Below, piece after piece: positions 9,470-20,525 of a DNA stretch of 64,000 nt. Where the stretch lies: NCBI GenBank assembly GCA_014843695.1, contig CM026403.1:51628233-51692232 (forward strand). The letters are read 5' to 3'. Below the pieces are notes generated by a model. That model was not told where the DNA came from. It saw only the letters and a list, made by a program, of their open reading frames with translations, and ran no database searches. A program made the position numbers and the translations under genes. How positions within the stretch are numbered: position 1 is the first letter of the stretch; each line of letters opens with the position of its first letter. Origin of the DNA: Archivesica marissinica. Taxonomy: Eukaryota; Mollusca; Bivalvia; Venerida; Vesicomyidae.

Positions 9470-12250
9470 TTCATTCAGTATATTGTTTAGTCAGGAACAG
9501 AATATGATACGCTCAGCGTACTATGTAGATATGATCACGTTCAGTATAATATGTAGTCACGAACAGAATATGATACGCTCAGCGTACTATGTAGATATGA
9601 TCACGTTCAGTATAATATGTAGTCACGAACAGAATAGGATACGCTCAGCGTACTATGTAAATATGATCACGTTCAGTATAATATGTAGTCACTGACAGAA
9701 TATGATACGCTCAGCGTACTATGTAAATATGATCACGTTCAGTATAATATGTAGTCACTGACAGAATATGATACGCTCAGCGTACTATGTAGATATGATC
9801 AAGTTCAGTATACGGTGTAGTCACACGTTCAGTATAATATGTAGTCAAACGTTCAGTATAATATGTAGTCACTGACAGAATAGGATACACTCAGCGTTCT
9901 ATGTAGATATGATCACGTTCAGAATAATATGTAGTCACACGTTCAGTATAATATGTAGTCACTGACAGAATATGATACGCTCAGCGTACTATGTAGATAT
10001 GATCACGTTCAGTATAATATGTAGTCACTGACAGAATATGATACGCTCAGCGTACTATGTAGATATGATCAAGTTCAGTATACGGTGTAGTCACACGTTC
10101 AGTATAATATGTAGTCAAACGTTCAGTATAATATGTAGTCACTGACAGAATAGGATACACTCAGCGTTCTATGTAGATATGATCACGTTCAGAATAATAT
10201 GTAGTCACACGTTCAGTATAATATGTAGTCACTGACAGAATATGATACGCTCAGCGTACTATGTAGATATGATCACGTTCAGTATAATATGTAGTCACTG
10301 ACAGAATATGATACGCTCAGCGTACTATGTAGATATGATCAAGTTCAGTATACGGTGTAGTCACACGTTCAGCATAATATGTAGTCACACGTTCAGTATA
10401 ATATGTTGTCACTGACAGAATATGATCAATACGCTCAGCGTACTATGTAGATATGATCACGTTCAGTATACGGTGTAGTCACACGTTCAGTATAATATGT
10501 AGTCACCCGTTCAGTATAATATGTAGTCACACGTTCAGTATAATATGTAGTCACTGACAGAATATGATATGCTCAGCGTACTATGTAGATATGATCACGT
10601 TCAGTATAATATGTAGTCACTGACAGAATATGATACGCTCAGCGTTCTATGTATATATGATCACGTTCAGTATAATATGTAGTCACTGACAGAATATGAT
10701 ACGCTCAGCGTACTTTGTAGATATGATCACGTCCAGTATAATATGTAGTCACTGACAGAATATGATACGCTCAGCGTACTATGTAGATATGATCACGTTC
10801 AGAATAATATGTAGTCACTGACAGAATATGATATGCTCAGTGTTCTATGTAGATATAATCGTGTTCAGTATACGGTGTAGTCACGGACAGAATATCATAC
10901 GTTCAGTGTTCTATGTATATATGATCACGTTCAGTATACGATGTAGTCACGCACAGAATATGATACGCTCAGCGTACTATGTATATATGATCGTGTTCAG
11001 TATAATATGTAGTCACGCACAGAATATGATACGCTCAGTGTTCTATGTAGATATGATCACGTTCAGTATAATATGTAGTCACGCACAGAATATCATACGT
11101 TCAGTGTTCTATGTATATATGATCACGTTCAGTATACGATGTAGTCACGCACATAATATGATACGCTCAGCGTACTATGTATATATGATCGTGTTCAGTA
11201 TAATATGTAGTCACGCACAGAATATGATACGCTCAGTGTTCTATGTAGATATGATCACGTTCAGTATAATATGTAGTCACGGACAGAATATGATACGCTC
11301 AGCGTTCTATGTAGATATGATCATGTTCAGTATACAGTATAGTCACGGACAGAATAGGATACGGTCAGCGTTCTATGTAGGTCAGCGTTCTATGTAGATA
11401 TGATCACGTTCAGTATAATATGGAGTCACGGACAGAATATGATACGCTCAGTGTTCTGTGTAGATATGATCACGTTCAGTATAATATGGAGTCACGGACA
11501 GAATATGATACGCTCAGTGTTCTGTGTAGATATGATCACGTCCAGTATAATATGTAGTCACTGACAGAATATGATACGCTCAGCGTACTATGTAGATATG
11601 ATCACGTTCAGTATAATATGTAGTCACTGACAGAATATGATACGCTCAGCGTACTATGTAGATATGATCACGTCCAGTATAATATGTAGTCACTGACAGA
11701 ATATGATACGCTCAGCGTACTATGTAGATATGATCACGTCCAGTATAATATGTAGTCACTGACAGAATATGATACGCTCAGCGTACAATGTAGATATGAT
11801 CACGTTCAGTATAATATGTAGTCACTGACAGAATATGATACGCTCAGCGTACTATGTAGATATAATCACGTTCAGTATAATATGTAGTCACTGACAGAAT
11901 ATGATACGCTCAGCGTTCTCTGTAGATATGATCACGTTCAGTATAATATGTAGTCACGCACAGAATATGATACGCTCAGTGTTCTATGTAGATATGATCA
12001 CGTTCAGTATAATATGTAGTCACGCACAGAATATGATACGCTCAGTGTTCTCTGTAGATATGATCACGTCCAGTATAATATGTAGTCACGCACAGAATAT
12101 GATACGCTCAGCGTACTATGTAGATATGATCACGTTCAGTATACGGTGTTGTCACTGACATAATATGATACGGTCAGTGTTCTATGTAGATATGATCACG
12201 TTCAGCATACAGTGTAGTCACTGACAGAATATGATAAGCTCATCAATATT
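9470..12250. repeat. Minisatellite, 66-bp unit, about 40 copies (intron 2)
   Basis: Unit pieces: gacagaatatgatacgctca, gcgtactatgtagatatgat, cacgttcagtataatatgta and gtcact. 66 bp is 22 codons, so open frames read the same 22-residue peptide (IRSAYYVDMITFSIICSH) again and again; these are not genes. There is a 270-bp higher-order period near 9797, 10067 and 10337, including short inserts of ggtgtagtcacacgttcag. Confidence 0.96.
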
Positions 12251-12295
12251 ACGAATGACCGCCACGTTCTGTATGTAGTCACGATTTATTTTCAG

Positions 12296-12386
12296 GTTTA
12301 CGGATATCACTGCTCATCTGTAGTTTGCTTATTATGGCGGGAACAGTGATCCGGTGTTTCACGCTCGAACCTGTGCTCGCCACATG
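12296..12386 (+). CDS. SLC49A4: SLC49A4 exon 3 (residues 97-127), TM3
   Basis: The acceptor is ttttcag ending at 12295 and the donor is gtgagt at 12387; start phase 1, end phase 2. L98-R99 completes the DVKGLR motif. Residues 100-117 form TM3, followed by RCFTLEPVLATW, which matches the human RCIPISDLIL region. The sequence just before the acceptor (gtagtcacgatttattttc) resembles the unit of the array filling intron 2; see findings. Confidence 0.93.
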
Positions 12387-12404
12387 GTGAGTACGCACAT
12401 ATAT

Positions 12405-12640
12405 TATCTACATTGTCTACCTTACCTAGTGGCTAAGGCATCCACATATGAAGCGGGAGGTCGTCGGTTCTCACCTCGCCAGGGGTTCATTCCTAACTGG
12501 CCGGTTGGTGAGCTGCATTTTGATATGACCACTTGGTGAGCCGCATTCTGATATATGGCCGTTCGTCATCCGCCATCTTGTTACGTAATGGTTAGCCTGG
12601 GTTCCAGTCTGTCGTTTTTTCAATTTTTAACTTCTGGCCA
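12405..12640 (+). mobile_element. SINE-F copy, head part
   Basis: It starts about 20 bp after the exon 3 donor. The tRNA-like head (cttacctagtggctaaggca, ggttctcacctcgcc) is followed by ggccggttggtgagc and a repeat of gccgcattctgatat. Its matching tail appears at 13567-13625, on the far side of the 48-bp array, so the array may have grown inside this SINE. Confidence 0.65.
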
Positions 12641-12730
12641 AATGACAGAAGCTCAATACGGCCTCATTAATAATCTCGGTGTTAAAATATATTTATTTCA
12701 CTTACCAGGCAAAATATATCGACGCCTGTT

Positions 12731-13528
12731 CCCATGCTAGGTAATGGTAACTGATGACGACTTACTTCAACGCCTGTTCCCAGGCTAGGTAATGGTAACT
12801 GATGACGACTTACTTCGACGCCTGTTCCCAGGCTAGGTAATAGTAATGATGGCGACTTACTTCGACGCCTGTTCCCAGGCTAGGTAATGGTAACTGATGA
12901 CGACTTACTTCGACGCCTGTTCCCAGGCTAGATAATGGTAGCTGATGACGACTTACTTCGACCCCTGTTCCCAGGCTAGGTAATGGTAACTGATGACGAC
13001 TTACTTCGACGCCTGTTCCCAGGCTAGGTACTAGTAATGATGGCGACTTACTTCGACGCCTGTTCCCAGGCTAGGTAATGGTAACTGATGACGACTTACT
13101 TCGACGCCTGTTCCAAGGCCAGGTAATGGTAGCTGATGACGACTTACTTCGACGCCTGTTCCCAGGCTAGGTAATGGTAACTGATGACGACTTACTTCGA
13201 CGCCTGTTCCCAGGCTAGGTAATAGTAATGATGACGACTTACTTCGACGCCTGTTCCCAGGCTAGGTAATAGTAATGATGGTGACTTACTTCGACGCCTG
13301 TTCCCAGGCTAGGTAATAGTAATGATGACAACTTACTTCGAAGCCCGTTCCCAGGCTAGGTAATAGTAATGATGGCTACTTACTTCGACGCCTGTTCCCA
13401 GGCTAGGTAATAGTAATGATGGCGACTTACTTCGACGCCTGTTCCCAGGCTAGGTAATAGTAATGATGGCGACTTACTTCGACGCCTGTTCCCAGGCTAG
13501 GTAATATTAATGATGGCGTCTTACTGAC
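12731..13528. repeat. Minisatellite, 48-bp unit, about 17 copies (intron 3)
   Basis: Unit pieces: taatggtaactgatgacgac, ttacttcgacgcctgttccc and aggctagg. A second subtype, with tagtaatgatggcgactta, dominates the right half. Includes a short inverted core (cctgttcccaggctagg). Confidence 0.96.
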
Positions 13529-13566
13529 CTAAAGGGATAGAATTCAGGAAGTGTTGTTACTAAAAT

Positions 13567-13630
13567 GGTGTCTCATAAGTCAGAAAATATTTGCCATTTC
13601 AATAGGGGTGTCACTAAACAATAAAGAAAC
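13567..13630 (+). mobile_element. SINE-F tail fragment
   Basis: ggtgtctcataagtcagaaa then atttcaataggggtgtcact, matching the 3' part of the SINE-F at 8311-8577. Confidence 0.6.
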
Positions 13631-13821
13631 AGTTTACGTTTACTTATACAACACAATATGTCGGCACAGATTAGAAAAGAAACATTCAAGCGAGAGAATA
13701 GCACATACATAGCATGGCTACATGGTGTGATAGGTTGGTATACGGATCGTAAAGTTTACAAAATATCTTGTGTAATTGTAATGAAATATGTGAGCAAGGA
13801 GACATATAGTGTTTGGCCATG

Positions 13822-13856
13822 CGTGCGTCCGTCCGTCCGTCCGTCCGTCCGTCCGT
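13822..13856. repeat. (CGTC)n / (GTCC)n microsatellite
   Basis: Nine or so tetramers in the run gcgtgcgtccgtccgtccgt and onward, just before the 20-bp array of intron 3. Confidence 0.9.
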
Positions 13857-13912
13857 GTGAACAGTATGTACTAATGAGATTTCTATCGGTAAATATAACC
13901 ATCAGAATAATG

Positions 13913-15303
13913 TCTCCCTTCCGTGAACAATGTCTCCCTTCCTTGAACAATGTCTCCCTTCCGTGAACAATGTCTCCCATCCGTGAACAATGTCTCCCTT
14001 CCGTGAACAATGTCTCCCTTCCGTGAACAATGTCTCCCTTCCTTGAACAATGTCTCCCTTCCGTGAACAATGTCTCCCATCCGTGAACAATGTCTCCCTT
14101 CCGTGAACAATGTCTCCCTTCCGTGAACAATGTCTCCCTTCCGTGAACAATGTCTCCCTGTCGTGACAATGTCTCCCTTCCGTGAACAATGTCTCCATTT
14201 CGTGAACAATGTCTCCCTTCCTTGAACAATGTCTCCCTTCAGTGAACAATGTCTCCTTCCGTGAACAATGTCTTCCTTCCGTGAACAATGTCCTTCCGTG
14301 AACAATGTCTTCCTTCCGTGAACAATGTCTCCCTTCCGTACAATGTCTCCATTCCGTGAACAATGTCTTCCTTCCGTGAACAATGTCTCCCTCCGTGAAC
14401 AATGTATCCCTTCCGTGAACAATGTCTCCCTTCCGTGAACAATGTCTCCCTTCAGTGAACAATGTCTCCCTTCCTGAACAATGTCTCCATTCCTTGAACA
14501 ATGTCTCCATTCCGTGAACAATGTCTCCATTCCTTGAACAATGTCTCCATTTCGTGAACAATATATCCATTCTGTGAACAATGTATCCATTCTGTGAACA
14601 ATGTATCCATTCTTTGAACAATGTCTCCCTTCCGTGAACAATGTCTCCCTTCCGTGAACAATGTCTCCATTCCTTGAACAATGTCTCCATTCAGTGAACA
14701 ATGTCTCCCTTCCGTGAACACTGTCTCCCTTCAGTGAACAATGTCTCCCTTCCGTGAACAATGTCTCCATTCCTTGAACAATGTCTCCCTTCCGTGAACA
14801 ATGTCTCCATTCCTTGAACAATGTCTCCATTTCGTGAACAATGTATCCATTCTGTGAACAATGTATCCATTATGTGAACAATGTATCCATTCTGTGAACA
14901 ATGTCTCCCTTCCGTGAACAATGTCTCCCTTCCGTGAACAATGTCTCCATTCCTTGAACAATGTCTCCCTTCAGTGAACAATGTCTCCCTTCCGTGAACA
15001 CTGTCTCCCTTCAGTGAACAATGTCTCCCTTCCGTGAACAATGTCTCCATTCCTTGAACAATGTCTCCATTTCGTGAACAATGTATCCATTCTGTGAACA
15101 ATGTATCCATTCTGTGAACAATGTATCCATTATGTGAACAATGTCTCCCTTCGTGAACAATATCTCCATTCCGTGAACAATGTCTCCCTTCAGTGAACAA
15201 TATCTCCATTCCGTGAACAATGTATTCCTTCCTTAAATAATGTATCCATTCTGTGAACAATATCTCCATTTCGTGAACAATATATCAATTCTGTGAACAA
15301 TAT
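13913..15303. repeat. Minisatellite, 20-bp unit, about 69 copies (intron 3)
   Basis: Unit tgtctcccttccgtgaacaa. Variants: ctccat, tatccat, cttga, cagtga, tctgtga. Several units have lost 1-4 bp (14160-14460), shifting the minus-strand frames. Higher-order blocks repeat, e.g. the tatccattctgtgaacaa runs at 14560-14600, 14840-14890 and 15080-15130. The period is not a multiple of 3, so all minus frames are open; they are not genes. Confidence 0.96.
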
Positions 15304-15339
15304 CTCAATGTTGTATTTAGGCACATGTGATTGTTTGTT

Positions 15340-15650
15340 CGATTGTTCAGGTCATATGGCGACCCTACAACCATTAGTGGTGGATAAAGACCCTGGGTGT
15401 CTGTCCGTGCCTGCATTATTGCTTTGAAAACCAGCGACCTACCACAAGCCAGGTAGAACCAGCGACCTACCACAAGCCAGGTAGAACCAGCGACCTACCA
15501 CAAGCCAGGTAGAACCAGCGACCTACCACAAGCCAGCTGGATAGCTTCCTCACATGACATAATTCGACACCACCAGTGATGTACGAACCGACAGTCGTGA
15601 GGGGCATGTGAAGTCAGCGACCTTAACCACTCACCAATGGAGCCCCCATT
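15340..15650 (-). mobile_element. SINE-E copy with internal tandem expansion
   Basis: Minus-strand SINE: 3' end caggtcatatggcgaccct, body agctggatagcttcctcaca and cgacaccaccag, tRNA-like head near 15610-15645 (accttaaccactcacc). Inside, a 28-bp piece aaccagcgacctaccacaag plus ccaggtag is repeated four times (15429-15535). Confidence 0.75.
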
Positions 15651-15884
15651 TTAGGCATATAACCAAACTACCAACTCAGGAAAAGAACAAAGGAAATGTC
15701 GGAATGTGCGACCGCCCTTCGCATACAGTTGTAGCCTCGATTCCTCCCGAAAATGTTCAACCAATTCAAATGAAACTTGGCATACTTAATAATCTTTTTA
15801 TCAGTGATAGCCCCTGCAATTATTCAATTAGCCCATTCAATTAATTCCTGTGTTCACCTACTCTCACATGCCACTACAGCATAA

Positions 15885-15921
15885 TGATGATGATGATGAT
15901 GATGATGATGATCTGCTGCTG

Positions 15922-15967
<46 letters not shown>

Positions 15968-15969
15968 GC
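15885..15969. repeat. Adjacent (GAT)n and (CTG)n microsatellites
   Basis: About nine GAT units run directly into a CTG tract with one GTG-type interruption, ten uninterrupted CTG (15924-15953), then CTA and more CTG. Located in intron 3. Confidence 0.95.
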
Positions 15970-16104
15970 AGTTTTATAACCTCCAGGCCATGTGTGTCAT
16001 ATGACATAGCGTATAGTCAAACATTGATACACAGCTATTTATTTAATTTGATGACAACTAAGGTCTGGCTTTTGTGTTTGTGTTTATTATCAGTTTAATG
16101 CCAC

Positions 16105-16326
16105 GTCAACAGCTTAATTAGGTCATACGGCGGCTCTGCAGCTGAATATTACTGGAGCTACCCTGGAGATCAGGTTTTTAGGTGCGGACGAGCACCAGTG
16201 TAGCCAGGTTGATAGCTTTCACATATGAAAGAATGGGGAAAAAACCATTAGGATTTGAATCTACCGCACAGTAAGGGGTAATCGATTTGAAGTAAACGAC
16301 CCTAACCACTCGACCACAGAAGCCCA
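16105..16326 (-). mobile_element. SINE-E copy, about 70 bp before exon 4
   Basis: Minus-strand copy: taggtcatacggcggctctg, ggttgatagctttcacatat, then a tRNA-like head with gatttgaatctaccg and accctaaccactcgaccaca. Confidence 0.75.
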
Positions 16327-16393
16327 TCTTATCTTCATACAAGGAATACAGTAGCAACGTTAAAAAAACCTTTTGTCATTTTTGAAATTTCAG

Positions 16394-16557
16394 GCTTGCC
16401 AATTTATGTGCTGTTCTCAATGGTATAGGTGGTACGGTGCCATTCTCCGGCCCGGCGGCAATTTCATCGGTTTGGTTCCCGCCAGATCAGAGGGCTACGG
16501 CAACCGCAATAGGGTCTTTTTCATATTCTCTAGGGATTACATTGTCCTTCATAATAG
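16394..16557 (+). CDS. SLC49A4: SLC49A4 exon 4 (residues 127-182), TM4-TM5
   Basis: The acceptor is tttcag at 16388-16393 and the donor is gtaagg at 16558; it starts in phase 2 and ends in phase 1. The right frame is not the one giving the longest open reading frame here. It reads VLNGIGGTVPFSGPAA, then VWFPPDQRATATAIGS. This lines up with human MLNGLAGP...NAAP and WFSADERATATAIAS. It covers TM4, the loop with D158-Q-R-A-T-A-T-A165 and most of TM5. No disabling changes. Confidence 0.95.
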
Positions 16558-16690
16558 GTAAGGTTGTATAATACTGACAAACTCTGGAAAACAACGCCGT
16601 TTCAGTGTGTCGTACCACACAATGGAAATAACACTCGTATTAATGATTAGGAATAGGGAAAATCATCTTCAAATGATTATCTCACAAACA

Positions 16691-17202
16691 TTAAAGCGAT
16701 ATTACATTGCATAAAGCAAATAAAATGCATGTTTCATGTATAAATGCTTTGCTACGACAAATTCTTCCGAATACATTCGAACACTAACATTGAATCAATA
16801 AACAGTGTTTTTGTGATCTACAAACTTTCAAAATTGAAAATAGGATTTCATATGACGATCATCCATGCTCCTGAATTGACATTTCTTTGTCACCGGAGGC
16901 AATACTAAACGCGAGATAATGTCAATTAAACATAATTTAACTAAGACTAGTCTACAAATAAATATGCATGTTAGATATAGCGGTAACTCTGTACCATAAA
17001 TCGTGTTATTCAGGATACACGAGTTGTATTACGGATGGATGTCGACCATATTTACATTATTTTATTATGTCAACAAACCGCGTATGCAACGTTTGCTAGT
17101 TGATATACTCAGTATTTGAGGCAAATATTTGGAAATAAACCATATAATAGGAAAATAGATTCTGTAGAAATTTGTGTTTTCACCAATGTAGTGTCGCTTT
17201 AA
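16691..17202. mobile_element. MITE family 1, copy 2 (intron 4)
   Basis: Starts ttaaagcgatattacattgc and ends gtgtcgctttaa. It aligns along its whole length with 1614-2141 (shared strings: gaatacattcgaacactaac, attgaatcaataaacagtg, ctacaaataaatatgcat). The right end leads straight into the 37-bp array. Confidence 0.87.
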
Positions 17203-17445
17203 ATATACTCTGTTATTCACCAATGTAGTGTCGCTTTAAATATGCTCTGTTATTCACCAATGTAGTGTCGCTTTAAATATGCTCTGTTATTCACCAATGT
17301 AGTGTCACTTTAGATATGCTCTGTTATTCACCAATGTAGTGTCGCTTTAAATATGCTCTGTTATTCACCAATGTAGTGTCACTTTAGATATGCTCTGTTA
17401 TTTGTGTTTTCCCCAATGTAGTGTCGCTTTAAATATGCTCTGTTA
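17183..17445. repeat. Minisatellite, 37-bp unit, about 7 copies, made from the MITE end
   Basis: Unit ttcaccaatgtagtgtcgct then ttaaatatgctctgtta. The first 23 bp are the MITE's right terminal repeat and the rest is flanking DNA (aatatactctgtta). A final unit restarts from gtgttttcccc, the MITE sequence further inside. Confidence 0.92.
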
Positions 17446-17935
17446 TTCAAATTACATTCATAACAGGTGGGATATTTAAGTTAGATGAACTGACTATGCA
17501 CGAGTATTTGACAATTCTATATCAGCGATATTTAGTAATTGATCAGTTCACAGAATGTATGAAAACTCACAGTTAAATAACCGGGTGGCGGGGCTTGAAA
17601 ACAAATGAATACAACTAATTTCACACTCCAATTCTCGGGTATTTAACTGAGAGGTTTGGTACATCATGTGAGCTGTTTAATTCTTATCTAATTTTATTTT
17701 TAATTAAATTATTCATAATATCTGCCTGCAATTCAAATCTCTTAAACATGAATAATTCATTAGCTCGTCAAACAAGTGAACCAATCAAAATCGTGTTCAC
17801 ATACCGCTGAATCTCATAACAAAATGGCTTCGACTCCTCCATTGGAAGCAATGTTAAATTAGCCATGCCCCCGGTGTATTGAAATATGTTCAACATTTAC
17901 AGAGTAATTTCACTTGTATACACTTTAATTATATA
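17446..17935. other. Unassigned AT-rich intron 4 sequence
   Basis: About 490 bp without recognisable exon, repeat or RNA gene. Confidence 0.5.
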
Positions 17936-17938
17936 ACA

Positions 17939-18150
17939 ACGATTACGAAACAAGCTTTAACAACTTATATTAATCAATTTCGTATAGTTATGTGGTCTTT
18001 TGTGTGGGAGAAAACCGGAATTGCCGGAGAGAACCCACCTGTCCGATCTGGCGATCCCCGTACCATGTTACATACTCCAGGTTCGAGGATCGAACGTTGG
18101 TTGCATTAGTCAGGAACGTTCGTGCTAACCACTACTGTGGTAATCGGAGA
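17939..18150 (-). mobile_element. SINE-C copy (minus strand), about 75 bp before exon 5
   Basis: Contains aacttatattaatca, gtgggagaaaaccgg, gaacccacctgtccgatctg and ggttcgaggatcgaacg, in the reverse order of the copy at 8044. Confidence 0.8.
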
Positions 18151-18226
18151 GCCAACATTATCATGTTAAATTTTGAAATAAGAATAAATTAATTTTATGT
18201 ACGTTATATTGACTTATCAATTCCAG

Positions 18227-18394
18227 GACCTCAAATGGTAACCAGTCCAGTGTATAAATATGTCAACTCTACGGATAATATAACAACAGCAGCAGCAACA
18301 GCTGAGCTATCTCATACATTCCATAGCTTTGGGGCAAGAACATTTAACCTAGTCCCTTTACTCGACACAGACCACACTAATACAGCACATAAAG
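18227..18394 (+). CDS. SLC49A4: SLC49A4 exon 5 (residues 182-238), large luminal loop
   Basis: The acceptor is ttccag at 18221-18226 and the donor is gtgaac at 18395; phase 1 to 1. It encodes the long hydrophilic loop between TM5 and TM6, beginning G182-P. Two N-glycosylation sequons are visible, N195-S-T and N199-I-T. In the human protein this loop faces the lysosome lumen, is glycosylated and is cut by cathepsin L. The loop is about 20 residues longer than in human and low in conservation. The exon end is placed by the donor and by phase match to exon 6. Confidence 0.85.
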
Positions 18395-18511
18395 GTGAAC
18401 ACATTTACATCGGTATCATTCAGTTAACAATGCTTTATCAGGAAGATATATATATAAACTACTACAGCCGTCAATACAATATTTCAGTATATCAGAACGG
18501 AGCGAGAACCC

Positions 18512-18658
18512 GGGTAGAACCAGCGATCTTCCGCAAGTCAGCTGGATAGCTTCCTCATTTGATAGATTTCGACACCCTAAGTGTGATTCGAACTTACAGT
18601 GGTGAGGGTCAAGTGATTTCAACGACTGTAACCACTCGGCCACAGAGGAGCCTATCTC
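18512..18658 (-). mobile_element. SINE-E copy (minus strand, intron 5)
   Basis: gtagaaccagcgatcttccg, agctggatagcttcctcatt, gtgtgattcgaacttacag and gtaaccactcggccacagag: body and tRNA-like head of the same family as 15340-15650. Confidence 0.8.
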
Positions 18659-18799
18659 AAGGAGAGATATATACAATATATACTACAGCTGCAGATACAT
18701 TATATTACATTGCTATTATGACTCAATGCAATTAATCACGAGCCAATCAACGTCGAGGTGAGGTTCGAATACTTGCAATGAATAATGTAGTAATATAGT

Positions 18800-20525
18800 A
18801 ACATATAGTAATGAGAGAAAATGATGGTTGTTCTATTATCTCCCTTGTTGCAATGAATATATCTTACCTCCCTTATTGCAACTAATGTAGCAAAGCAGTG
18901 AGAGACAATGGTGGTTGTTCTATTATCTCCCTTGTTGCAATGAATGTAACATAGCAATGAGAGAACATGATGGTTGTTCCATTATCTCCCTTGTTGCACT
19001 GAATATATCTTACCTCCCTTGTTGCAATGAATGTAACATAGCAATGAGAGAAAATGACGGTTGTTCTATTATCTCCCTGACTGCAATGAATATATCTTAC
19101 CTCCCTTGTTGCAATGAATGTAACATAGCAGTGAGAGACAATGACGGTTGTTCTATTATCTCCCTTGCTGCAATGAATATATCTTACCTCCCTTGTTGCA
19201 ATGAATGTATCATAGCAGTGAGAGACAATGACGGTTGTTCTATTATCTCCCTTGTTGCAATGAATATATCTTACCTCCCTTGTTACAATGAATGTAACAT
19301 AGCAATGAGAGACAATGACGGTTGTTCTATTATCTCCCTTGTTGTAATGAATGTAGCATAGCAATGAGCGACACTTATAGTTGTTCTATTATCTCCTTGT
19401 TGCAATGAATGTAGCATAGCAATGAGAGACAATAATAGTTGTTCTATTATCTCCCTTGTTGCAATGAATGAAGTGTAGCAATGAGCGACAATTATAGTTG
19501 TTCTATTATCTCCCTTGTTCCAATGAATGTAGCATAGCAATGAGAGACAATAATAGTTGTTCTATTATCTCCCTTGTTGCAATGAATGAAATGTAGCAAT
19601 GAGCGACAATTATAGTTGTTCTATTACCTCCCTTGTTGTAATGAATGTAGCATAGCAATGAGCGACAATTATAGTTGTTCTATTATCTCCCTTGTTCCAA
19701 TGAATGTAGCATAGCAATCAGAGACAATTACAGTTGTTCTATTATCTCCCTTGTTGCAATGAATGTAGCATAGCAATGAGCGACAATTATAGTTGTTCTA
19801 TTATCTCCCTTGTTCCAATGAATGTAGCATAGCAATGAGCGACAATTATAGTTGTTCTATTATCTCCCTTGTTGCAATGAATGAAGTATAGCAATGAGAG
19901 ACAATTACAGTTGTTCTATTACCTCCCTTGTTGCAATGAATGAAGTGTAGCAATGAGAGACAATTACAGTTGTTCTATTATCTCCCTTGTTGCAATGAAT
20001 GAAGTGTAGCAATGAGAGACAATTACAGTTGTTCTATTATCTCCCTTGTTGCAATGAATGTAACATAGCAATGAGAGACAATTACAGTGACAATTACAGT
20101 TGTTCTATTATCTCCCTTGTTGCAATGAATGTAACATAGCAATGAAAGACAATTACAGTTGTTCTAGTATCTCCCTTGTTGCAATGAATGTAACATAGCA
20201 ATGAGAGACAATTACAGTTGTTCTAGTATCTCCCTTGTTCCAATGAATGTAACATAGCAATGAGAGATACTGATGGTTGTTCTATTATCTCCCTTGTTGC
20301 AATGAATGAAGTGTAGCAATGAGAGACAATTATAGTTGTTCTATTATCTCCCTTGTTGCAATGAATGTAGCATAGCAGTGAGAGATACTGATGGTTGTTC
20401 TATTATCTCCCTTGCTGCAATGAATATATCTTACCTCCCTTGTTGCAATGAATGTAGCATAGCAATGAGAGACAATTATAGTTGTTCTATTATCTACCTT
20501 GTTGCAATGAATGAAGTGTAGCAAT
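18800..20525. repeat. Minisatellite of intron 5, 59-bp unit with an 87-bp compound form
   Basis: 59-bp unit: gttgttctattatctccctt, gttgcaatgaatgtagcata, gcaatgagagacaattata. In the left third (18820-19360) and again near 20400, units carry an extra 28 bp (tatatcttacctcccttgtt gcaatgaa) made by an internal duplication. 87 bp is 29 codons, which explains repeated-peptide frames on both strands there. About 27 copies in all. Confidence 0.95.

Noticed and set aside
13756..15269. Cysteine/histidine-rich minus-strand frames that resemble zinc-finger repeats
   Set aside because: The 20-bp unit yields ETLFTEGRHCSRKGDIVHG in all frames; spacing is not that of any zinc finger.
16373..16561. 62-residue frame covering exon 4
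   Set aside because: Wrong frame; the SLC49A4 reading is one base off and has family motifs.
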